Below, in pieces: positions 18,691-27,778 of a DNA stretch of 64,000 nt. The first letter of the stretch is position 1. The number at the start of each line of letters is the position of its first letter. The notes beneath the pieces were generated by a model that saw only the letters and a list, made by a program, of their open reading frames with translations, made no database searches and was not told the DNA's origin. The position numbers and the translations under genes are program-made. This DNA is from Agarilytica sp033852175 (GTDB taxonomy: Bacteria > Pseudomonadota > Gammaproteobacteria > Pseudomonadales > Cellvibrionaceae). The DNA is taken from NCBI GenBank assembly GCA_033852175.1, contig JAWSUY010000001.1, positions 1-64,000 on the forward strand, in the 5' to 3' direction.

Positions 18691-19079
18691 TTAGTCCTTG
18701 ATGTCATTAGCAAAGGGAACCTCATCTCGGATACCAATTCTGTTGCCGTCAGGGTCATTAATATTGATGGTCGACCCCCAAGAATTCTTCAGAATTTCAG
18801 CGTCAATTCCATACGCTTTAACAACAGACAAGGCTACGTCAATATCCGGCACATTAAGCCTAAGCTTCGTACTACTTTCTTCCATTGATTTACCACTAGG
18901 CCTTGAAACACCACCGGTTTCGATCATTAAGTATGAACCGTAGAAGTCAAAACAGGTAAGCCCAAACTCCCCATCATTTTTTGAAATAGAATATTCAATT
19001 TGAACAGGTCTTTGTAAAATAACACACATTCTTCATACCTTTCCGTATTCAGAATTATTCCAGTTCGAGATATGTCCAT
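18691..19079 (-). pseudogene. VOC (glyoxalase/bleomycin resistance) family gene with a single-base frameshift
   Basis: ATG 19079, with AAGG upstream, opens a frame reading ISRTGIILNTERYEECVLFY and KDLFKLNILFQK, a normal VOC N-terminus. At the plus-strand T6 run 18977-18982 the frame shifts and continues in the other frame as NDGEFGLTCFDFYGSYLMI, then VPDIDVALSVVKAYGID and INDPDGNRIGIRDE to the stop at 18691. With one more base the product would be 129 residues, the standard single-VOC length, with the metal-ligand Glu in the last block. A second possible start at 19029 inside the second frame would give only a truncated domain. Recently broken gene or sequence error. Confidence 0.75.
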
Positions 19080-19237
19080 TGATCTACCTTATAAGCTTAA
19101 CGTTCTCCAATGTAGGCGTGAAGTGCCGAAACGGAGTTACTGATTTCTGACTATTGCTGCTGGAATTTCTGCGCACATTATATCCATATATTTTTTTATT
19201 GGAATAAGTTTCGTAACTAACCAGGGCTGAACAATCC

Positions 19238-19585
19238 CTATATTGCATGCTGAGATACAGGATATAGTTTGTCAAAGGCATAAAAAGATAAAGGCACGAT
19301 GCTGATCTTTAGAAGGACACTTATTCTGGACCAACTCTGTAATAGACGATTGGCCAGCTTGCTGCGTGAGATTATAAATTGATTTAGAATAACCAATACG
19401 AATACCGACGCCCCCAAATAAAGAGCAGCAATATAACCGAATATTTTGCTATTTTCTTGGTAGTTAAATTCTAGCGAAACGAACCAACCGGATATAATGG
19501 CATAGTTAAAGTAAAAAAGTAGCCAAAACAACCATGCGATAGAAAACAGAACAACAACTTCTTCGATCAGCTTTGGTGTTTTCAT
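19238..19585 (-). CDS. Hypothetical membrane protein with three transmembrane segments
   Basis: 115 residues; AAGGAT lies 5 nt before ATG 19585. Hydrophobic segments at about 9-35, 50-70 and 88-105 with a short basic stretch (SRSKLANRLLQSWSR) before the third. No motif or family recognised. It lies in a series of small minus-strand genes with spacers of 100-150 bp between them. Confidence 0.6.
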   Translation of the reverse strand: MKTPKLIEEVVVLFSIAWLFWLLFYFNYAIISGWFVSLEFNYQENSKIFGYIAALYLGASVFVLVILNQFIISRSKLANRLLQSWSRISVLLKISIVPLSFYAFDKLYPVSQHAI

Positions 19586-19691
19586 TTTTTATCCTTGATC
19601 TGTAGAGTGGTTATAATCAAAGAGGCAGGGAAATCTATTTTATTATTCGCGACTGGCTAGCATTATAATGCGAATCTCACCATCACATAGA

Positions 19692-19967
19692 TCACCCTAC
19701 TTTTATACGTACTACTTTCATCACCTCAAAAGCTATACCCGCGACAGTCTCCTGTTCTGCGTAATACGTCATATTCACTCTGGCACCTTTTAAACTTCGG
19801 TAATTGCCTTTGCGCTTGAATTTGAATGGTACGTCACAACCCTCGACCATTACCGTATGCAAAATCCAGTCGCCCTTCTCTCGTTGAATATGTGACACAA
19901 CCTTCATTAATTCAGAATGAATGAGGTTTTTATTTTTTTCTACTAATTTTTTGGGATCTGATTGCAT
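19692..19967 (-). CDS. Conserved hypothetical protein
   Basis: 91 residues, soluble and basic. An N-terminal amphipathic helix (LVEKNKNLIHSELMKVVSHI) is followed by beta strands with VPFKFKRKGNYRSLKGARV, NMTYYAEQ and a closing FEVMKVVRIK. The KYRSLKGARVN-type core recurs, as far as I recall, in small uncharacterised gammaproteobacterial proteins. No catalytic motif is visible. Single gene between a membrane protein and a degraded gene. Confidence 0.65.
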   Translation of the reverse strand: MQSDPKKLVEKNKNLIHSELMKVVSHIQREKGDWILHTVMVEGCDVPFKFKRKGNYRSLKGARVNMTYYAEQETVAGIAFEVMKVVRIKVG

Positions 19968-20162
19968 CTTTAATATCGTTTAATATTTCAACGTTTAACT
20001 TAACCAACCGTTGTCAATTGGGCGTGTAGTCGTTACCCATGGATGATATTGGACTTAGGCGCTAATAGCACTAGGCTGACACAACATGACTCCAACGACC
20101 GAATTTTCACCGACCGCAACGGTAACAGATTGAACCTAGCGGGCGCTTTATTCGGACAATGT

Positions 20163-20403
20163 TAAGCGTTTTTTCGCTTTTCCTCAATCTTTGGTGCTAG
20201 CTCTTCCCAATGCTCGTCGATGTACCCCTTAAACCCTAGGCTTGAGAAAGGCTTAAGAATGCGTCGTGAGAGTTGAGAACTACCCTTGGCTCTTTTACAG
20301 ACCGCAGCTACTAACCACTCTTCGTCAAATCCTGCTCACTCTCCAGCAACACTCAATAAATTAGCAGAGACCACGGATGCGAGACTGTTATTGTCAGCGT
20401 GTT
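20163..20403 (-). pseudogene. Remnant of a small conserved gene with an in-frame stop
   Basis: The minus strand from about 20400 to the TAA at 20163 reads as one protein-like frame: NSLASVVSANLLSVAGE, a TGA near 20338, then AGFDEEWLVAAVCKRAKGS, LSRRILKPFSSLGFKGYI and DEHWEELAPKIEEKRKNA. The composition and end look like real coding sequence, but no start codon opens it and the TGA interrupts it. No family recognised. The surrounding 19968-20455 holds nothing else I can support. Confidence 0.5.
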
Positions 20404-20455
20404 ATGCATTGACACTCTAAAGGACAATATACATGCCCCTCTCAACTGTCCATTA

Positions 20456-20962
20456 TTATGAGTTTTCATGCGAACTTTGAGATATCACGCTCTTCCACTT
20501 TTCCATATCTTTCACATTAATCGCAAGAGAATCGTCTTCTCCGTTTTCATTTACAAACATGATCCGTAACATCTTTCTAATCGGTGAAACGCCTTTCAAA
20601 CGTCGAACGAACTCAGCCCCGCAAAGCTTGTTGGTCGGCACGGTAATAACTAAGTCGAGGAGAACAAGTTCAAAGAATAGATATTCCTCTGTAAGCGCTA
20701 TATAGCCCATACCACTTGTTTGAGAATAACCTGAAGATTCTACGGCCCTAAACATAATATGCTCTGTGGGCATTATTATTTTTTGTCCGCTTATCTTGCT
20801 TTCGACCCTCTCCATTACCAAATTCTGGCGACGCCACAAGAACCAGAAAAACCAAAAAAACAATGAAACTCCCAGCGCGATTCCAATGTACATGTGGCTC
20901 ATATACAGGAATGTAATAGCTAACAATATGACATTGATCGATAGGGCTAACAAAAGTCTCAT
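20456..20962 (-). CDS. Membrane-anchored hypothetical protein with a PH/GRAM-like domain
   Basis: 168 residues. Two hydrophobic segments at about 5-22 and 25-44 form an N-terminal membrane hairpin, followed by RRQ and a soluble domain. That domain has the strand pattern of bacterial PH/GRAM-like folds: GQKIIMPTEHIMFRAVES, GYIALTEEYLFFELV, VITVPTNKLCGAEFV, and a final helix DMEKWKSVISQ. Cytoplasmic face is likely. Function unknown. No strong ribosome binding site at 20962. Confidence 0.6.
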   Translation of the reverse strand: MRLLLALSINVILLAITFLYMSHMYIGIALGVSLFFWFFWFLWRRQNLVMERVESKISGQKIIMPTEHIMFRAVESSGYSQTSGMGYIALTEEYLFFELVLLDLVITVPTNKLCGAEFVRRLKGVSPIRKMLRIMFVNENGEDDSLAINVKDMEKWKSVISQSSHENS

Positions 20963-20989
20963 TATTTTATCTATTCTAAAATCACCTTA

Positions 20990-21829
20990 TTAGAATAGCG
21001 GCTGTCCTGATATTGCCAAGTTAAGAAGGACCACACAAATCAAGGTCATGATTAACGCTAACCCGATCAACACTCCCCGAACTGGCAGTTTCAATTTATC
21101 CAGCCCTAAACCCACCAACGGTAAAACTTGCATCATATGCGTCGCTACAAAATGGGGAATGCGTAAGTCGCCTACTGCTCGGGACCACCCTACTATCGGC
21201 AACCCCCCAGCATCGTTCACTACTTCGCCCGCCTGCTGCACTAAGTGCGAAGGCTGTGACGACATGTATATCCCAAAGCACAATGTCAGCACCGAACCCA
21301 GTAGCAAACCGACTATGGAACCAAGCCGCAGTCCTGATCCGTCTTGAGTGCCTTTGCGCCAGATCATAATCCCCAAAACAAAAGACGCCAGAACTAGCAA
21401 TATGGCTCCTAGCCCCATGACGCCGTAGAGTGCACTTTCTAGGTCTGTGCTGTAATTAAAATGAGAACCCCGCCCACGGGCAGCTTGCAGGGTGATATAG
21501 ACCTGCTCAAATAACATGGCGGCCACTGCGCTATAGCCCACCACGATTAGCGTAATACTCTTCCGGTAACGGAGTTCCAGTTGCTGGGCAAGCCACGCGA
21601 GGGTAGCAAAATGAATGAGTAGAGACAGGGCGAACTTGGTCGGTTTATGCCAGAGCGATATGCCATTAAAGAGTCGTGCATCAAAGTAATTGGCTGGCAT
21701 GATTACCACGAGTACGGCCAATAGAAATCCTACACCCATGATCCAAACCCGAGTGACGGGGTCATCATTTAAGCCAAAAGGTAGGCTTGGGTACTCCCGC
21801 TGTGGTGTAGCAAATAATCGCTCAAACAT
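20990..21829 (-). CDS. Polytopic membrane protein, hypothetical
   Basis: 279 residues with about seven hydrophobic segments. Start ATG 21829 is preferred over ATG 21838 because GGGA lies 9 nt upstream of it and it overlaps the stop of the upstream gene (ATGTTTGA), a coupled arrangement. Recognisable stretches are WHKPTKFALSLLIHFATLAWL and a closing SGQPLF. No catalytic motif. It is paired with the ABA4-like gene, and the two probably form one unit of membrane proteins. Confidence 0.7.
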   Translation of the reverse strand: MFERLFATPQREYPSLPFGLNDDPVTRVWIMGVGFLLAVLVVIMPANYFDARLFNGISLWHKPTKFALSLLIHFATLAWLAQQLELRYRKSITLIVVGYSAVAAMLFEQVYITLQAARGRGSHFNYSTDLESALYGVMGLGAILLVLASFVLGIMIWRKGTQDGSGLRLGSIVGLLLGSVLTLCFGIYMSSQPSHLVQQAGEVVNDAGGLPIVGWSRAVGDLRIPHFVATHMMQVLPLVGLGLDKLKLPVRGVLIGLALIMTLICVVLLNLAISGQPLF

Positions 21830-22271
21830 ATTTAACATTCCCTGTAGATTTGAGAAAGAGGGAGCGTATGGATAAAAACAACACGAGGCCGAGGGGTCCG
21901 AACATGAACGTGCCGATCAACAACACGGCTTGAATCAGACGGGGCATGCCGATCTTGTCGGCCTGCTGAGCAATCCAGGAACCAATAAACAGGTCAAACG
22001 CCAAGTAGTGCACCCAACCCGCTAGCAGTATGTGTTCATTTTCAAACAGTGCGCGAACTTCTGCTAGCGATCCGAAACCGCCGTCACTGGTAAAAAAATG
22101 CGCGAGCATGAGGCCGCTATACAATAAACCCAACCCGAACGGGATTAGGTACTGGGGAATCCAAAATAGTGGTTTTATTCTGCGGGGTAAAAAAACCAAC
22201 ATAAACCAGCCCGCTGTGGCCGCTTGACCCGCCACTGTAAACAGCGCATCGGCTGTAAGAATACTGCTCAT
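21822..22271 (-). CDS. ABA4-like (DUF4281) membrane protein
   Basis: About 149 residues with four hydrophobic segments. ATG 22271 is preceded by GGAAG at 7 nt. The family pattern is seen in LAGWVHYLAFDLFIGSWI and FGPLGLVLFL, as in plant ABA4 (neoxanthin synthesis) and its uncharacterised bacterial relatives. A Trp-His pair and an Asp lie in the third segment. Overlaps the start of the next membrane gene by 8 bp. Confidence 0.75.
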   Translation of the reverse strand: MSSILTADALFTVAGQAATAGWFMLVFLPRRIKPLFWIPQYLIPFGLGLLYSGLMLAHFFTSDGGFGSLAEVRALFENEHILLAGWVHYLAFDLFIGSWIAQQADKIGMPRLIQAVLLIGTFMFGPLGLVLFLSIRSLFLKSTGNVKYV

Positions 22272-22298
22272 AATCGACTTCCCCTTTTCAACGATTTC

Positions 22299-22395
22299 TC
22301 GACTCAAGCTAAGCCGATGAAAGTATTTAATACCTTACAATTAGACGGAGCGCTTGAACAGGCCGGTTTGGACGTGCAGATCGACCGAGCTGCAC
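22299..22395. repeat. 97-bp direct repeat, copy A
   Basis: Ungapped match of about 86 of 97 positions to copy B at 23567-23663, in the same orientation. Both contain GAACAGGCCGGTTTGGACGT and a near-perfect hairpin with outer arms GTGCAG/CTGCAC. Read on the plus strand, copy A starts an apparent 29-codon peptide, but copy B has a stop there, so it is not a shared coding sequence. The two copies bracket the epoxide hydrolase gene. Confidence 0.85.
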
Positions 22396-22468
22396 TGACT
22401 TGTCGTCATCCATAAACAGGCGTTTACTTGGCTGTATAAAAATGACCATAGAGTTAATAAAACCCTTA

Positions 22469-23401
22469 TTAAGGCCGCGCCTTTAACCACCACTTCATCG
22501 TTGACGTCACCAATTCAGCGGCGTCTTGCTGGACAAAGTGACCCGCCTTCGGTGCAGTGACAATGGTCAGGTCACTGTCAATCCAATCCCAGGTATTATT
22601 GAGTGCATCAGAGGATACCCATTTATCCTCAAGCCCATGAAACACGAGTACGGGCATTTTCAATCTGGGTGCTAGCAGGGCCTCTTCCTTTGGTACTCCG
22701 GGGTAATTTATTTTGTAATAGGCCAACATTGCATCAAAACTCGATTGCTCAAATGCTTTGATGTAGTGCTTTCGGGCATCTTTGTCACTCACCCAGAACG
22801 ACAGTGTTACAGCTGTCATTGGACCACCAAAAAGAATATTAGGATCACTGGGTTTTCCCCGTTTAATAACTTGTGCATAATTCGTATTCGCCTGAAGCTC
22901 TGCACTTCTCGGCAGCTGTGCCCACCCATTAGGATGCGGCAGATTCAAGATAATTAATTTATCGACCATGTCCGGCATTGCAAAAGCAACTCCCCAGGCC
23001 ACAACCCCGCCCCAGTCGTGCCCGACAATGATCGCCTTTTCTTTACCCAAGTGCTTAACTACAGCTGCGACATCTGACACAAGATTTGGCATTGCATAAT
23101 TGTCATCGCCCTCTGGTTGATCACTGAGGTTGTATCCCCGCTGGTCTATAGCAACCACTTGATAGCCCTCACTCAAACCTTCCATTTGATGACGCCAGGT
23201 GTACCAGAAGTCAGGAAAACCATGAATCATGACAACCAGGGGACCTTTACCGAGACTGGCATAGTGGACTTTGACACCATTACTGTCGGCGTATCCATGC
23301 TCCACGTCTGACATGATGTCAGCAGAAACAATATTACTCACCAGCCCCACGGAGAGAAAAATACCGACGAAAAATAAGAACTTGGAAACGGTACGCATCA
23401 T
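22469..23401 (-). CDS. Exported epoxide hydrolase/haloalkane dehalogenase-type alpha/beta hydrolase
   Basis: 310 residues. Signal peptide: MMRTVSKFLFFVGIFLS with cleavage near residue 27. HGFPDFWYTWR (60-70) is the oxyanion HGxP block of epoxide hydrolases; DQRGYNLSD follows; nucleophile Asp129 lies in GHDWGG; an acid is near Asp259 and the base is His288 in AGHFVQQ. The Asp nucleophile separates it from Ser esterases and predicts hydrolysis of epoxides through an alkyl-enzyme ester. A cap domain is present between about 160 and 245. AGGG lies 8 nt before the ATG. It is flanked on both sides by the 97-bp repeats. Confidence 0.9.
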   Translation of the reverse strand: MMRTVSKFLFFVGIFLSVGLVSNIVSADIMSDVEHGYADSNGVKVHYASLGKGPLVVMIHGFPDFWYTWRHQMEGLSEGYQVVAIDQRGYNLSDQPEGDDNYAMPNLVSDVAAVVKHLGKEKAIIVGHDWGGVVAWGVAFAMPDMVDKLIILNLPHPNGWAQLPRSAELQANTNYAQVIKRGKPSDPNILFGGPMTAVTLSFWVSDKDARKHYIKAFEQSSFDAMLAYYKINYPGVPKEEALLAPRLKMPVLVFHGLEDKWVSSDALNNTWDWIDSDLTIVTAPKAGHFVQQDAAELVTSTMKWWLKARP

Positions 23402-23566
23402 CGCTGTGCCCTTTTTAAATGTTTGATTTGTCTGATAGTTTTTATTTACATCTTGTTGCTAACGCTAAAGTGCTTTCAATCCCTGCTCGACAATTTCTTT
23501 TTTACATCGACGAACAGGTTTGTAACCGTGCTTAAGAGTGACTGACGGTCTTTTTAATAAATTTTT

Positions 23567-23663
23567 TCGACTCAAGCTGATTCGCTGAAAGTATTTAAAC
23601 CCTAACAATTAGACGACGCGCCTGAACAGGCCGGTTTGGACGTGCAGTTCGACCGAGCTGCAC
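23567..23663. repeat. 97-bp direct repeat, copy B
   Basis: Second copy of the repeat described at 22299-22395. Here the inner hairpin is complete: GTGCAGTTCG pairs with CGAGCTGCAC with one G-T wobble. A small GCCTGAACAGGC hairpin lies 20 nt before it. The surrounding 23402-23839 spacer holds no gene I can support, apart from the promoter of the epoxide hydrolase at its left end. Confidence 0.85.
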
Positions 23664-23839
23664 ACATTAGTCCCCACACATACAAAAAGGGCGAAAGGTA
23701 AGGAAACTCTTTGGTTTGTGCTTCATTCACCTCACGGATGGCGTGTATTAAATCACGTAAGAATACGGCAGCCGAGCGTACGAGGAGGATGTATTTAGAG
23801 CCTGTCCCGTGAGCAAATAGGACTCTGGATGGGCACCAA

Positions 23840-24970
23840 CTAAACGATCAATTGCTTACGGTATTGGCTGGGTGTGAGGCCGGTGAATTGTTTGAACACT
23901 GCATTAAAGGTGCTCTTGGAAGAGAAGCCTGCGGTCATGGCCAGGTCTAAAATTTTAGTGGATTGATCCAGTTTGAGTTGTTCACGAATGTAGTCAATTC
24001 TGTATTCATTCACAAACTGGTAGAAGTTTTTACCTTCTTGCTGGTTCAGAACTTCAGATAGGTGATGGGTACTGACGTCTACGGCTTCGGCCAATCGGGA
24101 TAAGGTCAGTTGATTATCCAGATAGCTTCGCTTTTCTTGCATATGCTGTTTAACGGTTTGTAACAAGCCGCTTCTGATGCTGTCGTCTAGGGCGCCGCTT
24201 CTGGCGGAGGTATCGTCTATTGAAAAGCTGTCTACTCCGTCAGAGGGTTCTGCAACAAGCTGTTCGATTTTAAACAAGGTCGGGTTGCGCCACTGCATCA
24301 TGGCAATGCCATAGATAAATACGATGACAAACACGTCAGCAAGAATAATCAGGACCATACTGGGGAGTAAAATCACGCCTGCCAGCTTTAAGGTCCAAAT
24401 CAGGCCATCCAAAATAATTATTGCCCACAGCCAGACGAATATATCCGGATTAAAACCGGCCAAGGTAGTTTTTGCCTGCCGTTGGTATTTGCGAATCAAC
24501 CGAGCACTGAGACCTAAATAAATAAAACCCAGAGCAAAACAAATTAACGTAGTGAGGTTACCAAGAAAGCCAAGCGGGAAGCCCTTTAGTACCATTGCTA
24601 GCTTAACCTCAGGCGGTGAGAGAAAGAAATCTATGCTCAACAGATAACACAGCAAGCACGGACCAAAATGCAGCAGGTCAAATGACGTAAATGCTCGATC
24701 AATCAGGGCGTGCCGACAATACACATAGAGAAACGCCGCGTAGAGGGCCGGGAAAAAACTGCTAAAGCCAATCAACGGTGAAAAACCATTGAGTTCGCCA
24801 TCCATGGTAATAAACTTACCCAAATACCCCAAAGCCAGAAACAAACACCACGCCCCCAAAATACGGCTGGCATTGGACAGTGTGGAACCAAAAATCAACA
24901 GGCACGCCAGCAGCAAGCCTTGAAAGATGCCAATAACTAAGAGGTATTGTTGAAAAATGGGCATCATCAT
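23840..24970 (-). CDS. AraC-family regulator with N-terminal membrane domain
   Basis: 376 residues. About seven hydrophobic segments fill residues 5-240, then a cytoplasmic linker leads to a C-terminal AraC/XylS domain with two helix-turn-helix units: LTLSRLAEAVDVSTHHLSEVL, then a second with ILDLAMTAGFSSKSTFNAVF and FTGLTPSQYRKQ. The architecture is a one-component membrane sensor that binds DNA. The target is unknown; the divergent REC-TPR gene and the downstream epoxide hydrolase are candidates. Three ATGs are in tandem at the start without a ribosome binding site, so the exact first residue is uncertain. Confidence 0.88.
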   Translation of the reverse strand: MMMPIFQQYLLVIGIFQGLLLACLLIFGSTLSNASRILGAWCLFLALGYLGKFITMDGELNGFSPLIGFSSFFPALYAAFLYVYCRHALIDRAFTSFDLLHFGPCLLCYLLSIDFFLSPPEVKLAMVLKGFPLGFLGNLTTLICFALGFIYLGLSARLIRKYQRQAKTTLAGFNPDIFVWLWAIIILDGLIWTLKLAGVILLPSMVLIILADVFVIVFIYGIAMMQWRNPTLFKIEQLVAEPSDGVDSFSIDDTSARSGALDDSIRSGLLQTVKQHMQEKRSYLDNQLTLSRLAEAVDVSTHHLSEVLNQQEGKNFYQFVNEYRIDYIREQLKLDQSTKILDLAMTAGFSSKSTFNAVFKQFTGLTPSQYRKQLIV

Positions 24971-25436
24971 AGGGCGTCAAGACTGAGTTCTGTAAACCCC
25001 GTAGCCTACTATAAATAAGGAGCATTAGGGAACACGCCAGCCTTCAGGGTTCTCTCAAAGCCCTCTCAATGTTATCTAACCGCTGCCTACAAGGTCACCT
25101 TAGGCTGAAAGAACACCTTATAAAGATGACCGTTTCTATTATTTCGACTGTTGTAATATTGTTGTGATTCGAGGCTTCGCACGCTATAAAAACACCCTGT
25201 TCATGCGTTTCAGATCTAATGGCTTTTTCATTCTCCACGAGGGTGATTCTCCTCCGAAGACTTCATTTATTGTGCCAAAGTGCGTAAACCCACGATGATA
25301 AACTGCTTATCGCCTTATCCTGAAAATCGTCTTTATCATGGTCAGCCGACTATCCCCCACGAAACGCTTAAAAAAGTGGCAAACCGCTCCAATTTTATCT
25401 AAATTTATAATTCACCATAGATAGATTGTTCGTGCC
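24971..25436. promoter_or_regulatory. Divergent intergenic region, promoters not resolved
   Basis: 466 bp between the divergent AraC-type gene and the REC-TPR gene. It must contain both promoters, but I find no convincing -35/-10 or sigma-54 element, and no gene. Confidence 0.35.
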
Positions 25437-27089
25437 ATGGCCTATAGCAATTATCCCCGTCTTCGCGTGCTTGTCATTGATGATTTCAAGCAGTTTCTCG
25501 ATACCCTCTGTAGTATTCTGGGTAACTTTGGCATTTTGAAAGTGGATACTGCCACCAACGGAAATCAGGCATTAAAATTATGCACGCTGAATGACTATGA
25601 CTTGGTTCTATGTGATTACAATTTAGGATATGGAAAAAAGACTGGGTTGCATGTACTCGAAATACTAAGGAAAAATGACACGCTTAAAAGTCATGCGCCG
25701 TTTTTGTTAATTACAGCCGAGGTTAGCAAAAACATGGTGATGGCTACCTATGACTATGCCCCGGATGCATACCTAACGAAACCGTTCAGTGCTGCGGCCC
25801 TCAAACAGCGTCTCGATAAATTACTCGCTCAACGTGAAGCGATGATTAAAATTTATCAGGCAGAGGAAAATAATGACGTCGATATGGCTATCGACCTGTG
25901 CGAACAAAAAATAGCTGAAGGTGGCCGTTACACTTCGACTTGTCGAAAAATATTAGGCGAATTGTATGTTCGTCAACAGAATTTCGATCTTGCAGAGCAG
26001 GTCTATTCCAAAGCGCTTGAGGAGCGCACCTTAGGCTGGGCGCAGATGGGCTTAGCGCAGGTGTTAAAAGCCCGTGGAAACATGGAGCAAGCATCCAAAT
26101 CACTCCAAGCGCTTATTGCCGACAATCCTTCATTAATGCAGGCATATGATTTATTGGCGGAAACTCAGCAAGAAATGGGGGATGTCGATCTAAGCCAAGC
26201 CACACTGGAGGAAGCCGTTAGTATTTCTCCTCTATCGATATTACGACAACAACGATTGGGCCGCGTGGCAAAAGCCAATCTAGACTTAAGCGTAGCGGCT
26301 GAAGCCTATCTATGCAGTGTAAAACTGGGAACACATTCTTGCTATGACCAAGTGGAAGTTCATCTCAATTACGGACGCACAACGGCAGCGCTGTTAATTG
26401 AACAAAATACTCAAGTTGAGGACCTTCCCGCCAAGGCCCTCAACGCATTGACTGTCGCTGCTGAACGCTTCGATTTTAATGCCAATCAAGAAGCCCAATT
26501 TCTGCTGGTTAAGTCACAGGTTTATCAGGGGTTAAATGATCCAACTCGCGCGGACGAATTACTCGTGCAAGCTGAACAGGTCATTGAAAAACAAAGCGAC
26601 GATACGAACATTGATACCCAACTGGACTTCGTACAAACGCTTATCGTTAATGGCCAAAAAAAACGTGCAGAAAATCGTCTCAATGAGTTATTACAAAAAT
26701 TCGAGGATGATGAATCGGCGCTTGAAAAGATCGACCCCTTTTTGGATGAGCCGCAAAGTGGTGTAAACCGCAAAAGGGTGGCGGCGCTCAATCGTGAAGG
26801 CATTGGCCTTTACAATCAAAATTTATTTCAGGAATCAATCGTGTGCTTCGAGCGGGCCCAGAGGATGTTCCCCAGGCACACGGGAATTCATTTGAATTTG
26901 ACGCAAAGTTTGATTGGCGAGATGAATGAAAATGGCTTTGAGCAGAAGCTGATGGATTTATGTCTTTCCACTTTACAAAAGGTGACAGTAAATATATCGA
27001 GCGAACATAAGAGTTTTTCACGTTATCAAAATTTAAGAGAAAAAGCCCAACATATTCCAAAATCACCATCAGGAGGCAACCATGTATAA
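25437..27089 (+). CDS. Receiver domain fused to tetratricopeptide repeats
   Basis: 550 residues. The REC domain (about 8-130) has acidic IDD at 14-16, phosphoacceptor Asp in LVLCDYNLGYG and Lys in LTKPF. From about 150 to 480 the protein is all-helical with TPR units (GELYVRQQNFDLAEQVYSKA, GLAQVLKARGNMEQASKSL, REGIGLYNQNLFQESIVCF). There is no DNA-binding or enzymatic output, so phosphorylation probably controls protein-protein binding. The next gene overlaps its end by 8 bp and is kinase-like, so the pair likely forms a signalling complex. No ribosome binding site is obvious at ATG 25437. Confidence 0.85.
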   Translation: MAYSNYPRLRVLVIDDFKQFLDTLCSILGNFGILKVDTATNGNQALKLCTLNDYDLVLCDYNLGYGKKTGLHVLEILRKNDTLKSHAPFLLITAEVSKNMVMATYDYAPDAYLTKPFSAAALKQRLDKLLAQREAMIKIYQAEENNDVDMAIDLCEQKIAEGGRYTSTCRKILGELYVRQQNFDLAEQVYSKALEERTLGWAQMGLAQVLKARGNMEQASKSLQALIADNPSLMQAYDLLAETQQEMGDVDLSQATLEEAVSISPLSILRQQRLGRVAKANLDLSVAAEAYLCSVKLGTHSCYDQVEVHLNYGRTTAALLIEQNTQVEDLPAKALNALTVAAERFDFNANQEAQFLLVKSQVYQGLNDPTRADELLVQAEQVIEKQSDDTNIDTQLDFVQTLIVNGQKKRAENRLNELLQKFEDDESALEKIDPFLDEPQSGVNRKRVAALNREGIGLYNQNLFQESIVCFERAQRMFPRHTGIHLNLTQSLIGEMNENGFEQKLMDLCLSTLQKVTVNISSEHKSFSRYQNLREKAQHIPKSPSGGNHV

Positions 27090-27771
27090 TGAGGAAGATT
27101 TCAATTTCTTTAACATGCTCAATACCAGCGTATGTGATATGAAAAATTCTTTGGGGCTGTTATTACTCACTATTGATGACATCCGAACGGAGATGCCCCC
27201 ACAAAATGAGAAACAAGTAAAATATTATTCCACGCTGCAATACCAAGCATCTAGAATGAACGGTGAATTAATTAAGCTGCTGACCATCCATCAACTGGAA
27301 CAGGGAAATCTGAAGGTGCAATCGGATGAGTGTATTGTGCTGGACACATTGGAAGAACAGTTGGCCCTAAATGATCCTCTGATGAAAAGTCACAATTTAA
27401 CGGTCCATATAGAATGTGACTACGATCTCATATGGCATTATGATTCCGAGCTTATCGGCAGTGTTATACAAAGCATCATGATTAATCTTTCTCAATATAC
27501 CAGCAGCGACTTAACGCTTTGCGCGGTAAAAAATGACAAGGAATTAATAATTACGATTGCTAATGACGGTGAAGGCTATACGGAAGCAATGCTGAACGCT
27601 CCCCAAGCATTCAAAAACGGCACTAAGCTTTTCTGTAACAGCAGTAATTTTGGGTTGTACTATGCGTACAAAGTAGCGACCTTGCATGTGTACGAAGAAA
27701 GAAAGGGGGCTATTTCACTGTCTAACAGCCATGATCTGAACGAGGGGGTATTTACGCTTACACTGCCTTGA
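27082..27771 (+). CDS. Histidine-kinase-like protein lacking the phosphoacceptor His
   Basis: 229 residues, soluble. GGAGG lies 6 nt before ATG 27082. The dimerisation helix reads VCDMKNSLGLLLL, where kinases of this type have a His-Asp-x-Lys-Asn; here Cys replaces His. The HATPase-like part keeps an N-box-like segment (IMINLSQY) and a G1 box ANDGEGY, but the G2 region is SSNFGLYYAY instead of GTGLGL. It is probably a pseudokinase or a binding partner that regulates the REC-TPR protein encoded just upstream. Confidence 0.75.
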   Translation: MYNEEDFNFFNMLNTSVCDMKNSLGLLLLTIDDIRTEMPPQNEKQVKYYSTLQYQASRMNGELIKLLTIHQLEQGNLKVQSDECIVLDTLEEQLALNDPLMKSHNLTVHIECDYDLIWHYDSELIGSVIQSIMINLSQYTSSDLTLCAVKNDKELIITIANDGEGYTEAMLNAPQAFKNGTKLFCNSSNFGLYYAYKVATLHVYEERKGAISLSNSHDLNEGVFTLTLP

Positions 27772-27778
27772 CACAATA

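Noticed and set aside
17777..20962. Integron cassette array
   Set aside because: Small unrelated genes all on one strand, with GCTTAAC-like words after some stops, recall cassettes. I could not find a matched pair of attC core sites or an integrase, so it is not claimed.
22224..22415. Plus-strand peptide across repeat copy A
   Set aside because: The second copy of the repeat has a stop in the same frame, so the repeat is not conserved as coding sequence.
25424..25439. Reverse-strand TGGCACG near the REC-TPR start
   Set aside because: The -12 half is missing and it would point away from any nearby gene start.
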